64,000 nt of DNA from Usitatibacter palustris (GTDB lineage Bacteria; Pseudomonadota; Gammaproteobacteria; Burkholderiales; Usitatibacteraceae): assembly GCF_013003985.1 (NCBI RefSeq), contig NZ_CP053073.1, positions 310,001 to 374,000 of the forward strand, given 5' to 3'. A program made the position numbers and the translations under genes. Shown piece by piece: positions 1-8,384 of the stretch (its first letter is position 1; each line of letters starts with the position of its first letter). Below the pieces are notes generated by a model. It was given only the letters and a program-made list of their open reading frames with translations, did no database searches and was not told the DNA's origin.

Positions 1-453
1 TTTTCGGTGGGTGCCGGCGCCACCGGTGATCTTCCGGTCTGGGCTGATCTGCCGTTCTATGGCTTTCCCAGCCTCGAAGGCCGCGGCTTCAAGGTGGCGG
101 ACGACACGCATGGACCGCCGATGGATCCCGATACGACGGATCGCCGCGCGAGCGCGGCCGGAGAAGAGGCGGCGCGCGCTTTCCTGGCGCGACGATTCCC
201 GTCGCTGGCGAAGGCTCCATTGAATGAGACGCGGGTGTGCCAATACGAGAACAGTTCGACCGGTCACCTGGTCATTGATCGGCACCCGGGCCTCGATAAC
301 GTCTGGGTCGTTGGATGCGGCTCCGGGCATGGATTCAAACATGGACCGGCAGTTGGCAGTCACGTTGCCGAACTCGTCGCGGGTACCGCGAAGCCACGCG
401 AACCCTTCCTCATCGCTAAAAAACTGCGACAACAGGATCGTGGCGTTCAATGA
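1..453 (+). CDS. FAD-dependent oxidoreductase of the sarcosine oxidase type, C-terminal part (5' end outside window)
   Basis: The frame is open from base 1, so the window edge cuts the gene and the N-terminal FAD-binding fold is not visible. The 150 remaining residues end in the motif GCGSGHGFKHGPAVG, which in monomeric sarcosine oxidase/N-methyltryptophan oxidase-like proteins (DAO superfamily) lies near the flavin, followed by the usual short closing helix. Family members oxidise N-methyl or other secondary amines using FAD. The substrate cannot be told from this fragment. The stop overlaps the GNAT gene that follows. Confidence 0.7.
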   Translation, partial: FSVGAGATGDLPVWADLPFYGFPSLEGRGFKVADDTHGPPMDPDTTDRRASAAGEEAARAFLARRFPSLAKAPLNETRVCQYENSSTGHLVIDRHPGLDNVWVVGCGSGHGFKHGPAVGSHVAELVAGTAKPREPFLIAKKLRQQDRGVQ

Positions 454-904
454 CGCTTCAGTACGGCTGACACTGCGCGCGATTTCGGAGCTAGGTCAGG
501 CCCCATCGTCGAACGGGGATGCTCTTGCCGTGATCGAAGAAGTACGGCGGTTGTACGGTCGCGTGGGCTTCCAGCCGCCCTGGATCTGCTATCTCGCGTT
601 TGAAGGCGAGCGATGTGTCGGAACCTGCGGATTCACGTCGCCTCCTCATGACGATCGTGTAGAAATCGCCTACTACACATTTCCGGAAGACGAAGCACGC
701 GGGGTTGCGACTCGCATGGCTTCCGAGCTTGTTGAAATTGCGCGCAAGTCTTCGCGTGATCTCGTCATCACGGCACACACGTTGCCGAGGCAGGGCGCCT
801 CGACTGCCGTTCTTCGAAAACTGGGCTTCGCGCACGTCGCGACGAAGGAGCATCCCGACGACGGAATGATCTGGGTGTGGCAGCTTGGTGACGTGCTCGA
901 GTGA
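440..904 (+). CDS. GNAT family N-acetyltransferase
   Basis: A 154-residue protein of GNAT length. It has a beta strand ending in CGFTSPP, a strand with EIAYYTF, then a degenerate acetyl-CoA loop (EDEARGVATRM) and a closing VLRKLGFAHV segment typical of the C-terminal GNAT helix and strand. The GTG at 440 is chosen because it overlaps the preceding gene by 14 bp and starts just before the conserved fold; the open frame runs further upstream but only inside the previous gene. The substrate is unknown. It is one of six GNAT genes in the first 28.5 kb. Confidence 0.7.
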   Translation: MAFNDASVRLTLRAISELGQAPSSNGDALAVIEEVRRLYGRVGFQPPWICYLAFEGERCVGTCGFTSPPHDDRVEIAYYTFPEDEARGVATRMASELVEIARKSSRDLVITAHTLPRQGASTAVLRKLGFAHVATKEHPDDGMIWVWQLGDVLE

Positions 905-1013
905 GGGTCGAGGCGGCAATGGACGCTGCTCGTGACTGAGGCCCCTTCGTGGTTGCACTCGTACTGCACCTATGTACCCTAGTGGCAGCCAACAGATACC
1001 AGGAGCACCGGAC

Positions 1014-1355
1014 ATGTTTGCACTGCTGATGGGACTCAAGACGATCTCGCCGAAGGAACTGAATCAATTGATCCAGGACCGGCAGGTCACGGTGATCGAC
1101 GTCAATTCGCGTCAAAGTTGGGAGAAGGCCCGTGTTCCCGGTGCCGTGAGCCTCGATCCCGCCAATTACACCGAAGGTGAGCTACCGCCGGACAAGGCCT
1201 CGGCTCTGGTGTTCTATTGCTCCAATCCCATGTGCAGGAAGGCACCGAGCGCCGCTCGTCGCGCCAAGGGCATGGGCTACAGCAATGTGAAAGTATTGTC
1301 CGCCGGCATCAGCGGCTGGCTTGGGGCCAACCTGCCCACGCACTCGGGCAACTAG
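1014..1355 (+). CDS. rhodanese-like domain protein
   Basis: A 113-residue single-domain rhodanese. It shows the opening helix ISPKELNQLI, the VIDVNSRQSWEKARVPGA segment and an active-site loop beginning with cysteine (FYCSNPMCRKAP), so a persulfide-carrying catalytic cysteine is present. The closing segment is VLSAGISGWLGANLP. It may act as a sulfurtransferase or persulfide carrier. The ATG at 1014 is preferred over the ATG at 972 because AGGAG lies 8 bp upstream and the extra residues have no rhodanese character. It is probably cytoplasmic because no signal peptide is seen. Confidence 0.8.
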   Translation: MFALLMGLKTISPKELNQLIQDRQVTVIDVNSRQSWEKARVPGAVSLDPANYTEGELPPDKASALVFYCSNPMCRKAPSAARRAKGMGYSNVKVLSAGISGWLGANLPTHSGN

Positions 1356-1370
1356 AGGAAGGCGAACATC

Positions 1371-1703
1371 GTGTCCAATCAAATTCCTAAGACCTTGAAC
1401 CTTGTTCGCGGCGAAACGCTTCTCGGGACAATCGACGTAAAGCCGGGCACTGCCGATGTCCCATGGTTCAGTGGAGCCTTCCACGCAACGCCTGAGTTTG
1501 AGAGCGTTCGAGATTTGTTCGAACGTGAGTTGCAGTTGCTTCAAGAGAACTCGAACGATGACTCCGCAACCTGGGACGACTGGGAAGAGGTTCACGCGGA
1601 GATCATTGATCCAGGCTTGCGCTTGCAGGCACCCGATTCGAGCTACGTTGTCGAGGACATCCTCATCCACATCGACGGCGCGGAGGCTTGGTGGCGTGAG
1701 TGA
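1371..1703 (+). CDS. conserved hypothetical protein, acidic
   Basis: A 110-residue acidic soluble protein that begins at GTG 1371 behind an AGAGGAAGG ribosome-binding site, 15 bp after the rhodanese gene. Visible features are an N-terminal strand pair (TLNLVRGETLLGTIDVK), the segment PWFSGAFHAT, a helix with FERELQLLQ, and a C-terminal DILIHIDGAEAWWRE. No catalytic motif, signal peptide or membrane segment is visible. I do not recognise a characterised family and assign no function. Confidence 0.6.
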   Translation: MSNQIPKTLNLVRGETLLGTIDVKPGTADVPWFSGAFHATPEFESVRDLFERELQLLQENSNDDSATWDDWEEVHAEIIDPGLRLQAPDSSYVVEDILIHIDGAEAWWRE

Positions 1704-1736
1704 CGAGGCGCGACACTTCACCGCTAGAGCGCATCG

Positions 1737-2279
1737 GTGACGCGAGAATTCCAGCTCGAGGTACCACGCCCAGAACGGAAGGACTCTTATCGCGCGCTCG
1801 TGCGCGAGTTCGTCGAGCGCGGTGAGGCGCTCGTGCCATTTGTCCTCTCCTTTCCTAACGAGGACTTCGATGCCTTTCTATCCCGGCTTGCCGCGTGCTC
1901 GAGAGGCGAGGGCATTCCGCCCGGCTTTGTCGCGCATTCCACGTTCTTCCTGGTGCAAAACGGCGCCGAAGTCGTGGGCGTCTCGAATCTGCGCCACCAA
2001 CTGACGGAGAAGTTGAGACACGAAGGTGGGAACATCGGCTACGGCGTGCGTCCCAGCGTCCGCGGATCTGGGCTCGCGACGGTGTTACTACGCCACACAC
2101 TCGACCGCGCGCGCCAGATCGGACTTTCGGAGGCGCTGCTTACCTGCGCGAAGGACAACATCGCATCAGTTCGAACTATTCTTCGCAACGGTGGCGAACT
2201 ACTGTCTGAGGAGTATCTCGAGTCGCGCGGCGAGGTCGTTCAACGCTATGCAATCGGCCTCAATGGCTCACCGCGGTAG
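1737..2279 (+). CDS. GNAT family N-acetyltransferase
   Basis: A 180-residue acetyltransferase. The acetyl-CoA signature is clear (SVRGSGLATVLLRHTL, matching R-x-x-G-x-A), preceded by the strand GGNIGYGVRP and followed by CAKDNIASVRTILRNGG, the asparagine and helix typical of motif B. The layout resembles predicted acetyltransferases of about 175 residues that start with a long helical extension. The start is GTG 1737; no better upstream start was seen. The acceptor is unknown. It is convergent with the thymidine kinase gene, 13 bp away. Confidence 0.75.
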   Translation: MTREFQLEVPRPERKDSYRALVREFVERGEALVPFVLSFPNEDFDAFLSRLAACSRGEGIPPGFVAHSTFFLVQNGAEVVGVSNLRHQLTEKLRHEGGNIGYGVRPSVRGSGLATVLLRHTLDRARQIGLSEALLTCAKDNIASVRTILRNGGELLSEEYLESRGEVVQRYAIGLNGSPR

Positions 2280-2292
2280 TTGGATATCTGGC

Positions 2293-2853
2293 TCAGCAGC
2301 TTCCGCGGTAGAACCGCGATGGGCACACCGACTCGTATGTCTCGTTTCCGCCCACCTGCACCTGGGCCCCGTCGAAGATGCGCTCGCCCTTTTCGTCGTG
2401 GCGGATCACCATCGTGGCCTTCCTGCCGCAACGGCAGATGGTCTTCATCTCCTCGAGCGTGTCGGCGATGGCGAGGAGCTCGAGCGAGCCCGCGAATCCG
2501 GCACCGCGGAAGTCGGTGCGCAACCCGTAGCAGATGACGGGAACCCGGTGCTCGTGGGAGAGTCGATGGAGCTCGCGGACCTGCGCCGGAGTCAGGAACT
2601 GCGCCTCGTCGATCAGGATGCAAGCGGGTCGCGAGGCGAGAGTTTCGGCGAACGACGTCTCCGGGGAGAAGGTCCTGGCCGGCCGCTCGACGTCCAGCCT
2701 GGAGGACACGACGCCGCGGCCCGCGCGATCGTCGAGCCCGGCGGTGTAGATGACCACTACCTGGCCCCGCTCCTCGTAGTTGTACGCGACCTGGAGGAGG
2801 TTCGTGGACTTGCCCGCGTTCATCGCGGCGTAACGGAAATAGAGCTTCGACAT
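2293..2853 (-). CDS. tdk: thymidine kinase (type II)
   Basis: Phosphorylates thymidine to dTMP in the pyrimidine salvage pathway, in the cytoplasm. The 186-residue length is right for type II enzymes. Visible are a P-loop (AAMNAGKST, residues about 8-16), the DEAQF Walker B-like motif, the lasso segment near the C-terminus with VGGNETYESVCP, and cysteine pairs (CRC and C-x7-C) of the structural zinc site. The ATG at 2853 was chosen because SKLYFRYAAMNAGKST is the family N-terminus; the open frame starts 19 codons earlier. It is the only minus-strand gene in the first 7.8 kb. The upstream + strand gene starts 83 bp away, so the two are divergent. Confidence 0.93.
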   Translation of the reverse strand: MSKLYFRYAAMNAGKSTNLLQVAYNYEERGQVVVIYTAGLDDRAGRGVVSSRLDVERPARTFSPETSFAETLASRPACILIDEAQFLTPAQVRELHRLSHEHRVPVICYGLRTDFRGAGFAGSLELLAIADTLEEMKTICRCGRKATMVIRHDEKGERIFDGAQVQVGGNETYESVCPSRFYRGSC

Positions 2854-2935
2854 GGGGTTTGGATTGCTTTCGGGAAGTGCGATTATCCGACATCGCCGAG
2901 ATCTCGGCATGATTCGGACACCCAGGAGGTCGGCG

Positions 2936-3325
2936 ATGCTTAAGGAAGTGAACGTCCTAGCGAGTATCTGCGTTTCGATCGTCTGTTCCGCTTCATGGGC
3001 GCAATCTGCTTCGCCCGAATCAAGACCCCCAATGAAGCGCGATGTATACCTTGTGCTGACGAAGTCATCGTTGAACGGCGCATGTGATATTCCGAACTCG
3101 CCTTACGCGTGCATGGTCAAGGATGTCGAGGTGTGCCGCAAGAATCTTCCAATCGCGATCGATCAATGTGAAGGGAAGATGAAGAATCAAATGCCCGCCG
3201 AGATCAAGCCCGAGGAATCTCGACATTGGTCCACGCAGTTCGCTCGATGCATCGTCGATGATTACGTGTTGCTCGCAGGGGCGGCGAACCTCAATCCGGG
3301 AAAGTGCCCGCGTGGTGGCCAGTGA
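2936..3325 (+). CDS. exported cysteine-containing hypothetical protein
   Basis: A 129-residue protein with a Sec-type signal peptide (hydrophobic VLASICVSIVCSA, predicted cleavage after SWA). The mature part contains about six cysteines (ACDIPNSPYAC, VC, QC, RC, KC), suggesting disulfides in the periplasm. The ATG at 2936 has an AGGAGG site 7 bp upstream; the open frame begins earlier but inside the divergent tdk 5' region. I recognise no family. Neighbours give no functional clue. Confidence 0.65.
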   Translation: MLKEVNVLASICVSIVCSASWAQSASPESRPPMKRDVYLVLTKSSLNGACDIPNSPYACMVKDVEVCRKNLPIAIDQCEGKMKNQMPAEIKPEESRHWSTQFARCIVDDYVLLAGAANLNPGKCPRGGQ

Positions 3326-3365
3326 GGGCTGACAACGCGTTGGTCGGTCATTAGAGGGCAGCTCC

Positions 3366-3668
3366 GTGGCTTGCGACGAATGTACCCAACTGCAAACGCA
3401 CTCGTTCAGATCACCGTCTGACCTGGTGCACGCGTTTCAAGTGGCGGCTGCGGAGCTTGACCGGGGCGTGCTCGAGCGTCTCGCAGTTGCGGACGCGACC
3501 ATCCCGGAACAGGCGGCCATCAGTTCTGCGCTATCAGCCGGCGCGCTGCCCGACTTGATGCACTACCGATTTCGATGCGTCGTTTGCGGTGATACCTTTG
3601 AACTGTTCGGCGATACCAATCGCGGTGATGGTGGGTGGACTCGGAACGATGACAAAGCTGCCCTCTGA
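3366..3668 (+). CDS. hypothetical protein with paired CxxC motifs
   Basis: A 100-residue protein beginning at GTG 3366 behind AGAGG. It has one CxxC near the N-terminus (ACDECTQLQ) and another near the C-terminus (FRCVVCGDTFEL), so a zinc-binding site formed by both ends is plausible. The middle is helical and acidic. Similar small zinc-ribbon-like proteins exist in many proteobacteria, but I recognise no characterised relative. Confidence 0.6.
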   Translation: MACDECTQLQTHSFRSPSDLVHAFQVAAAELDRGVLERLAVADATIPEQAAISSALSAGALPDLMHYRFRCVVCGDTFELFGDTNRGDGGWTRNDDKAAL

Positions 3669-3683
3669 CGACGCGGTGGGGCG

Positions 3684-4082
3684 ATGAAGCAAGCGCTCGG
3701 CCTCGTCTCTCTCGTCGTCCGCGACTACGACGAAGCGCTCGCTTTCTACGTCGGCATCCTGGGCTTCACGCTCGTCGAGGACTCGTTCGTTCCCGAGCAG
3801 AACAAGCGCTGGGTTGTCGTCAGCCCGCCGGGCGCTACCGAGTCTCGTCTTCTACTCGCTCGAGCATCCAACCCGGAGCAGGCATCGCGCATCGGCAATC
3901 AAACCGGTGGCCGGGTCTTCTTGTTTCTCTACACGGATGACTTCGCACGCGACTACGAGCGCTACAAGGCTCGTGGCGTGGAGTTTGTTCGTGAGCCCAA
4001 GCAGGAACCGTATGGAACGGTCGCGGTGTTCAAGGACCTCTACGGCACCTTGTGGGATCTCGTCGAACCGAGGCAACGTTAG
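3684..4082 (+). CDS. VOC family (glyoxalase/bleomycin-resistance fold) protein
   Basis: A 132-residue single-domain VOC protein with the two beta-alpha-beta-beta-beta modules expected: SLVVRDYDEALAFYVGILGF at the start, then FLYTDDFARDYERYKARGVEFVREP and a closing FKDLYGTLWDLVEP. The final glutamate of the metal site (LVEP) is present. The first-module histidine is replaced (LVSLVVRD), so metal binding may differ from glyoxalase I. The substrate is unknown. The start ATG has a GTGGGG stretch upstream but no strong ribosome-binding site. Confidence 0.8.
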   Translation: MKQALGLVSLVVRDYDEALAFYVGILGFTLVEDSFVPEQNKRWVVVSPPGATESRLLLARASNPEQASRIGNQTGGRVFLFLYTDDFARDYERYKARGVEFVREPKQEPYGTVAVFKDLYGTLWDLVEPRQR

Positions 4083-4100
4083 GCGCGCTACGAGGGCTCA

Positions 4101-4742
4101 ATGTCGCCCGAGCATTTCGCAAACATAGCGGTGCACGTCGGCTCCGGCACCATTGCGATGGCAATCGGCCTGTACATGCTTGCCAGGCGCAAAGGCACGC
4201 CCGCCCACCGTCGCTGGGGGCGTCTCTTCTGCTATTTCACGCTTCTTGTTTGTTTTTCCGCGGCTGTTGGCACGGTCTTCTTTCGTTTTCTCCCGCTATT
4301 CGCGGTTCTCAACGTCCTCGTCCTGTATCAGCTTGTCAGTGGCTGGCGCTCCGCCTATACGCAGGGGCGCGGCCCGGCCGCAATTGACGCAGCCTGGACC
4401 GTGATTGCTGCTGTGTCCTCAGGCGTACTGGTTCCAATTTTGCTCGCGGCTCCAGGCGGCGCGAGCATGGTTGTGTATGCATCCCTGGGTGCGCTGGCGT
4501 TCATCCTCCTCTACGACGCGCTCAGGTGGCTATTCCCGCGCCGTTGGTTTCACGCACTCTGGCGCTATGAGCACAGTTACAAGCTGATCTCTTCCATTTT
4601 TGCCATGCTCTCGGCGTTGGTGGGTAACGTCGTGCGTGTCGGCCAACCGTGGTCGCAGATCGCGCCGTCCGTGGCCGGAACGTTGGTAGTCGCGTACTTC
4701 TTCTATCGCCTGTCCCGGCAGGACCCGGTTCGGCACACTTGA
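4101..4742 (+). CDS. integral membrane protein, DUF2306-like
   Basis: A 213-residue membrane protein with about seven hydrophobic segments, beginning with IAVHVGSGTIAMAIGLYML followed by RRKGTPAHRRWGRLF, a basic His/Arg loop that marks DUF2306-type proteins. Several histidines lie near membrane boundaries, so heme or quinone interaction is possible, but this is inference. It starts at ATG 4101, 18 bp after the VOC gene. Function is unknown. Confidence 0.65.
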   Translation: MSPEHFANIAVHVGSGTIAMAIGLYMLARRKGTPAHRRWGRLFCYFTLLVCFSAAVGTVFFRFLPLFAVLNVLVLYQLVSGWRSAYTQGRGPAAIDAAWTVIAAVSSGVLVPILLAAPGGASMVVYASLGALAFILLYDALRWLFPRRWFHALWRYEHSYKLISSIFAMLSALVGNVVRVGQPWSQIAPSVAGTLVVAYFFYRLSRQDPVRHT

Positions 4743-4775
4743 ACGGCGGAGAGGTACCCCCAATGTGCTCCTGCG

Positions 4776-4937
4776 ATGAGCCTGAAAATAAATTGGAAAC
4801 GACCGCTCACGTATCTCCTCATTCCGGTCGCCCTGGTGCTCGTGTTCATCGGCGTCATGCCCCCGTTTCCGCCGTCTCGACCCACCAAGCCGGGCCAGGA
4901 GCAATCGACGCCGGCGGAGGAGCAGAATAGGAAATGA
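4776..4937 (+). CDS. small single-pass membrane protein (53 aa)
   Basis: A short frame of 53 codons from ATG 4776 to TGA 4937. It has a basic N-terminus (KINWKRP), one strongly hydrophobic segment (YLLIPVALVLVFIGVM) and a proline- and glutamate-rich C-terminal tail, the profile of a small bitopic membrane protein. No good ribosome-binding site is visible, which lowers confidence. The 208 bp between its stop and the next gene hold no frame I would support. Confidence 0.45.
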   Translation: MSLKINWKRPLTYLLIPVALVLVFIGVMPPFPPSRPTKPGQEQSTPAEEQNRK

Positions 4938-5145
4938 CTCCTGACAACGCGCGGATCGTGAGACGCCAGAACGCGCTCCTCCTCGGTACGCCGTGCGCAA
5001 ATGGAGGTTCGACCCCTCACAGGTCAAGACCCGGTGCGAGGTTGAGCTCGAGTTCAGGCTACGATGACGATCTTGCGAACCTGACGACGCGTTCGAGCGC
5101 ACCCGCCGCTCAACCGGTTCGTCGGACATCAGCCGAAAGGATGCC

Positions 5146-5418
5146 GTGGCCGCCCAAAAAGTCCTCGATCAATGGTTAACGAAGTTGCGAGCAGTTTCCT
5201 ACCGGGAGTTGGCGTCCCGAGTTGATTCGGTCACGACCGACGAAGTGGCTCGCGACAGTGAGCGCTCGTGGCAGCTTGAGGTGCAGGTCCTTTGGGACGA
5301 TGAACCCAATGGGAACATCCGCGTCGTGGTGTCAGTCGATGATGGGGGCTTGCGTGCGTTCGTTCCGGTGACGAAGAGTTTCGTCAAGTCGCCATCGGGA
5401 GAGTTTGTCGGGGAGTAG
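5146..5418 (+). CDS. conserved hypothetical protein, 90 aa
   Basis: A 90-residue soluble protein from GTG 5146, with AAAGGA about 6 bp upstream. An N-terminal helix with SYRELASRV is followed by three predicted beta strands: LEVQVLWDD, IRVVVSVDDGG and the ending FVKSPSGEFVGE. This DDEP...DDGG...GEFVGE arrangement recurs in small proteins of many proteobacteria and myxobacteria, to my knowledge without assigned function. No signal peptide or cysteines are seen. Confidence 0.65.
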   Translation: MAAQKVLDQWLTKLRAVSYRELASRVDSVTTDEVARDSERSWQLEVQVLWDDEPNGNIRVVVSVDDGGLRAFVPVTKSFVKSPSGEFVGE

Positions 5419-5475
5419 ACGCCAGCAGGAGCCGGGCAGCTAACAGCGGGATCGTAAGTCGGCATAGGAGGTCTT

Positions 5476-5835
5476 ATGCAAACACTTACTGCAGCAGTTC
5501 TCTTCGTCATCTCAGCCGGTGCATTCGCGCAGGTCGTGCCACCGCGCTCGATCGACCTTGACCGCCCCGGCGAGCTCGATGCACTCGAGCGTGACAATCC
5601 CGGCCACTACCTCAAGATCGCGCAGATCCGCGAGCTCGCGAGTCGAATGCCCTGCAACGACGAGTTTCGCAGGACGCTCGCCGTGAAGTTTGATGCCGAG
5701 GTCAGTGCGTGCAGCTTTCTCACCATGACGAGCTACCCGTCCCAACGCCGGCTCACGTTCACGCTCGACACAATGAGCTACAGGACCACGGTGCAAATGG
5801 ACGAGTCGGGTTACCGTTTCATCCCACTGAAGTAG
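5476..5835 (+). CDS. exported hypothetical protein
   Basis: A 119-residue protein with a clear signal peptide (LTAAVLFVISAGAFAQ, cleavage likely after AFA) and an AGGAGG site 4 bp before the ATG. The mature part has a helix with two cysteines (MPCNDEF and VSACSFL) and a C-terminal series of beta strands (RRLTFTLDTMSYRTTVQM). It is probably periplasmic. Family and role are unknown. Confidence 0.65.
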   Translation: MQTLTAAVLFVISAGAFAQVVPPRSIDLDRPGELDALERDNPGHYLKIAQIRELASRMPCNDEFRRTLAVKFDAEVSACSFLTMTSYPSQRRLTFTLDTMSYRTTVQMDESGYRFIPLK

Positions 5836-5846
5836 CGGTGCCACTC

Positions 5847-6347
5847 ATGCCAAGCCCTGCCGACCTGGCCTCTCGCTTGATTCGCAATGTCAATGAAGTC
5901 GAGCTTCGGCATGCTGGGCTCGAACCAAAGTACGAATGCAGCCACGCCCGGATAACTGAAGGAACGGCAGCGAAAAAGCTCGCGGCGGGCGTGAACGTCG
6001 TACCTCCGGGCAAGCGCGCCTGTCCGTATCACCTGCACCACGCGCAGGAAGAGATGTTCGTGATCCTCGAAGGGACGGGAACACTCCGCGTGGCCGGTGA
6101 GATGCTCCCGGTCAAAGCCGGCGATGTCGTCGTCATCCCGCCAGGCCGCGATTACCCGCATCAACTCATCAACACGTCCACGCAGGTTCTGAAGTACCTC
6201 GCCATTGGCACGACCGACGAACCGGAGATCTGTGAGTACCCGGATTCCGGGAAGTATCTTGCCGAGGCAGGTGTGGCGACAGAGCATCCCTTCGGCGTGA
6301 TAGGTCGGAGCAGCACCAGCGTCGACTACTGGGACGGTGAGAAGTGA
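5847..6347 (+). CDS. cupin domain protein
   Basis: A 166-residue single cupin. Motif 1 is complete (PYHLHHAQEEMFVILEGTG, giving His-x-His-x4-Glu-x6-Gly) and motif 2 is present (GDVVVIPPGRDYPHQLIN, giving the third histidine), so a metal site is intact. It resembles COG3837-type proteins, whose members are often annotated as sugar-binding or oxalate-decarboxylase-like. ATG 5847 is preferred; GTG 5838, three codons earlier, is an alternative. It is coupled to the next gene by a TGATG overlap. Confidence 0.8.
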   Translation: MPSPADLASRLIRNVNEVELRHAGLEPKYECSHARITEGTAAKKLAAGVNVVPPGKRACPYHLHHAQEEMFVILEGTGTLRVAGEMLPVKAGDVVVIPPGRDYPHQLINTSTQVLKYLAIGTTDEPEICEYPDSGKYLAEAGVATEHPFGVIGRSSTSVDYWDGEK

Positions 6348-7129
6348 TGTCCTTGCATTCGCTGGGCGCAGTGGTTCTGTGCCTGACATCGCTCGCCGCG
6401 TCGGCCCAATCGCCACAGGTTATCGATGTACCGACCCGGGACGGCGTCACGAACCGCGTCCTTTACATTTCACCCGCTCAACCCAAGGCCACCTTGCTTC
6501 TCTTCGCGGGCGGCCACGGAGGGCTCCAGCTCACGCCGGCGGGATCGATGAAATGGGGCGCAGGCAACTTCCTCGTTCGAACTCGCCAGCAGTTCGTCGA
6601 CCAGGGTGTGGCGGTCATCGTTGTAGACGCGCCTTCGGATCGCCAGTCGACGCCCTTCCTCAACGGCTTTCGCCAGACGCCGGGACATGTCGCCGACGTG
6701 AAGGCGATCCTGGCTTGGGCGCGCGCGAAATCGAAAGCGCCGGTGTGGCTGATTGGAACGAGCCGCGGGACGCAGTCGGCTGCATACCTCGCGACCGAAC
6801 TGCAGGGCGCGGATGCGCCGGACGGAATCGTGCTCACGTCCACGGTGCTGGCCGATCCGCGCGGACGCCCCGTGCCGGCGATGCCCCTCGAGCGGATCCA
6901 GGTGCCGGTGCTCGTCGTCCATCACGAGCAGGACGGCTGCTTCGCGTGCCTGTTCTCGGACGTGCCGCAGTTGATGGGCCGGCTCACGGGCACGAAGCGC
7001 AAGGAGCTGATTGCGGTGAAGGGCGGAGAAAGCCGCGGCGATCCGTGCGAGGCCTTCTCGCACCACGGTTACCTCGGCCAGGAAGCGGAGGTCGTGGAAA
7101 AGTTGGTCGCGTGGATCAACACGAAGTGA
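6347..7129 (+). CDS. exported alpha/beta hydrolase
   Basis: A 260-residue protein with signal peptide (LGAVVLCLTSLAASAQ) and an alpha/beta-hydrolase core. The oxyanion region is LLLFAGGHGG, the nucleophile elbow is LIGTSRGTQS (Ser in G-x-S-x-G), the acid region is VLVVHHEQDGC, and the catalytic histidine is probably in AFSHHGYLG. A cysteine pair (GCFAC) could form a disulfide, fitting a periplasmic location. The ATG overlaps the cupin stop; the GTG one codon earlier is less likely. The substrate is unknown. Confidence 0.75.
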   Translation: MSLHSLGAVVLCLTSLAASAQSPQVIDVPTRDGVTNRVLYISPAQPKATLLLFAGGHGGLQLTPAGSMKWGAGNFLVRTRQQFVDQGVAVIVVDAPSDRQSTPFLNGFRQTPGHVADVKAILAWARAKSKAPVWLIGTSRGTQSAAYLATELQGADAPDGIVLTSTVLADPRGRPVPAMPLERIQVPVLVVHHEQDGCFACLFSDVPQLMGRLTGTKRKELIAVKGGESRGDPCEAFSHHGYLGQEAEVVEKLVAWINTK

Positions 7130-7154
7130 ACACCAAGCCCGCCCCGGAGATCGT

Positions 7155-7892
7155 ATGCGCCTCTTGCGCGTTGTCCTGCTCTCGCTGGCATTCTCTCTGA
7201 CTTCGCAGTCCCTCCTGGCGGCCGACGTCGCCGCCGCGATCGCCGCCCTGGAGTCGCGCCTCGAGAAGGGGCTCGCTGCTCGAGACGCCTCCGCGCTGGA
7301 ACCCTTGCTGGCCGAGCCATTCACGTGGGTTCACTCGTCTGATGGACGAATCGACTCGCGAGAAACATGGCTCGCAACGGCCGCGCGAGGCATCGCCCTG
7401 GCTGGACAACGAGACGCGAGAACGGAACATGGGTCCTCTCTCGCCGTGTACGGCGGCAACGAACCGCACACGGCGGTGCGCGTGTCCCGCGTCCGTCTTG
7501 TTGATGCCGCGGGCGCGAAGGAGACCTGGCTGCGGCAAACGCGCGTGTATGTCCGAGGCAGCGACGGGGGCTGGCGCCTGGCCGTGGGTCAGGGGGTTGC
7601 CATGTACCAAGGCCCGCTGCTCGACGCTGCGCTTCATGCACGCTACGCCGGCACGTACGCGATAGATCCGGGCCGATCGCTCACTCTGAAGTGGCAAGAC
7701 GGCGCTCTCCTGGCGACCTTCCCAAGCGGTGCCGAGACGCAGATCTTTCTCGCCTCGCCGACCGAAGAAGCTGTGCGCGCCGAGGGCATTGGCAAATTGC
7801 GTTTCACGCTCGATGCACAAGGACAGCCAACTCATGCAGCGCTCGTCCGGAACGACAAGGAGTTGTGGCGCGGGACTCGCAGCAAGCCATGA
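7155..7892 (+). CDS. exported NTF2-like (DUF4440-type) protein
   Basis: A 245-residue protein with signal peptide (LRVVLLSLAFSLTSQSLLA). Residues about 25-150 have the NTF2-like pattern of an N-terminal helix (AAIAALESRLEKGLAARD), a LAEPFTWVHSSDGRID strand and a WRLAVGQGVAMYQGP closing strand, as in DUF4440/SnoaL-like proteins. The C-terminal third (YAGTYAIDPGRSLTLKWQDG) resembles a short beta-rich DUF3471-type tail. It is presumably periplasmic. No catalytic role is assigned. Confidence 0.65.
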   Translation: MRLLRVVLLSLAFSLTSQSLLAADVAAAIAALESRLEKGLAARDASALEPLLAEPFTWVHSSDGRIDSRETWLATAARGIALAGQRDARTEHGSSLAVYGGNEPHTAVRVSRVRLVDAAGAKETWLRQTRVYVRGSDGGWRLAVGQGVAMYQGPLLDAALHARYAGTYAIDPGRSLTLKWQDGALLATFPSGAETQIFLASPTEEAVRAEGIGKLRFTLDAQGQPTHAALVRNDKELWRGTRSKP

Positions 7893-7895
7893 GCG

Positions 7896-8384
7896 CTACT
7901 TCATCGCGATCACGTGCTCCACGAATTGATCGACGGCGATCTCGGTTCCCTGCTGCCAACCCGACGCCTTGTTTTTCTCGAGGTCGGCTTCATCCCGGTG
8001 CAGCGCCGTGAACACGTAGCGAGTGCCCGTTCCCACGGCTTCCATCGTCACGATCGCGGTGATCGGAATATCGTCGAAGACAGCCGGGCGATAGCCGGGG
8101 AACAACATGGAGGTCCAGACCAGCCGCTCCATCGGAACCGCCTCCAGGAAGCAGCCGAGGTTGGGAAACTCCTGGCCGTCTGCTCCTGCGATGTCGATGC
8201 TGAAGATGCCGCCCGGTCGCAAGTCCATTTCGGCTCGCGCCACGCGACCCCAGGCCTTGGGCATGTACCACTCCTTGAGATGCTCCGGTTTCGTCAACGC
8301 TTCCCAGACGAGCCGCGTGGGCGCGTCGATGACCCGTTCGATGACGAAATCAAGTTTCGGATTGGGCGTGAATCGCTTGCTCAT
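7896..8384 (-). CDS. SRPBCC (AHSA1-type) domain protein
   Basis: A 162-residue START/Bet v1-fold protein of the AHSA1 (activator of Hsp90 ATPase homologue) group. It starts DFVIERVIDAPTRLVWEALTKPEHLKEWY and ends with the amphipathic closing helix (GWQQGTEIAVDQFVEHV). It binds a hydrophobic ligand in homologous folds; the ligand here is unknown. ATG 8384 has AGGAG upstream and overlaps the stop of the ArsR gene (ATGA), so both are translated from one message. Confidence 0.85.
   Translation of the reverse strand: MSKRFTPNPKLDFVIERVIDAPTRLVWEALTKPEHLKEWYMPKAWGRVARAEMDLRPGGIFSIDIAGADGQEFPNLGCFLEAVPMERLVWTSMLFPGYRPAVFDDIPITAIVTMEAVGTGTRYVFTALHRDEADLEKNKASGWQQGTEIAVDQFVEHVIAMK

Noticed and set aside
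4938..5145. A gene in the 208-bp gap
   Set aside because: The only frames are low-complexity, lack a Shine-Dalgarno and overlap nothing convincing.
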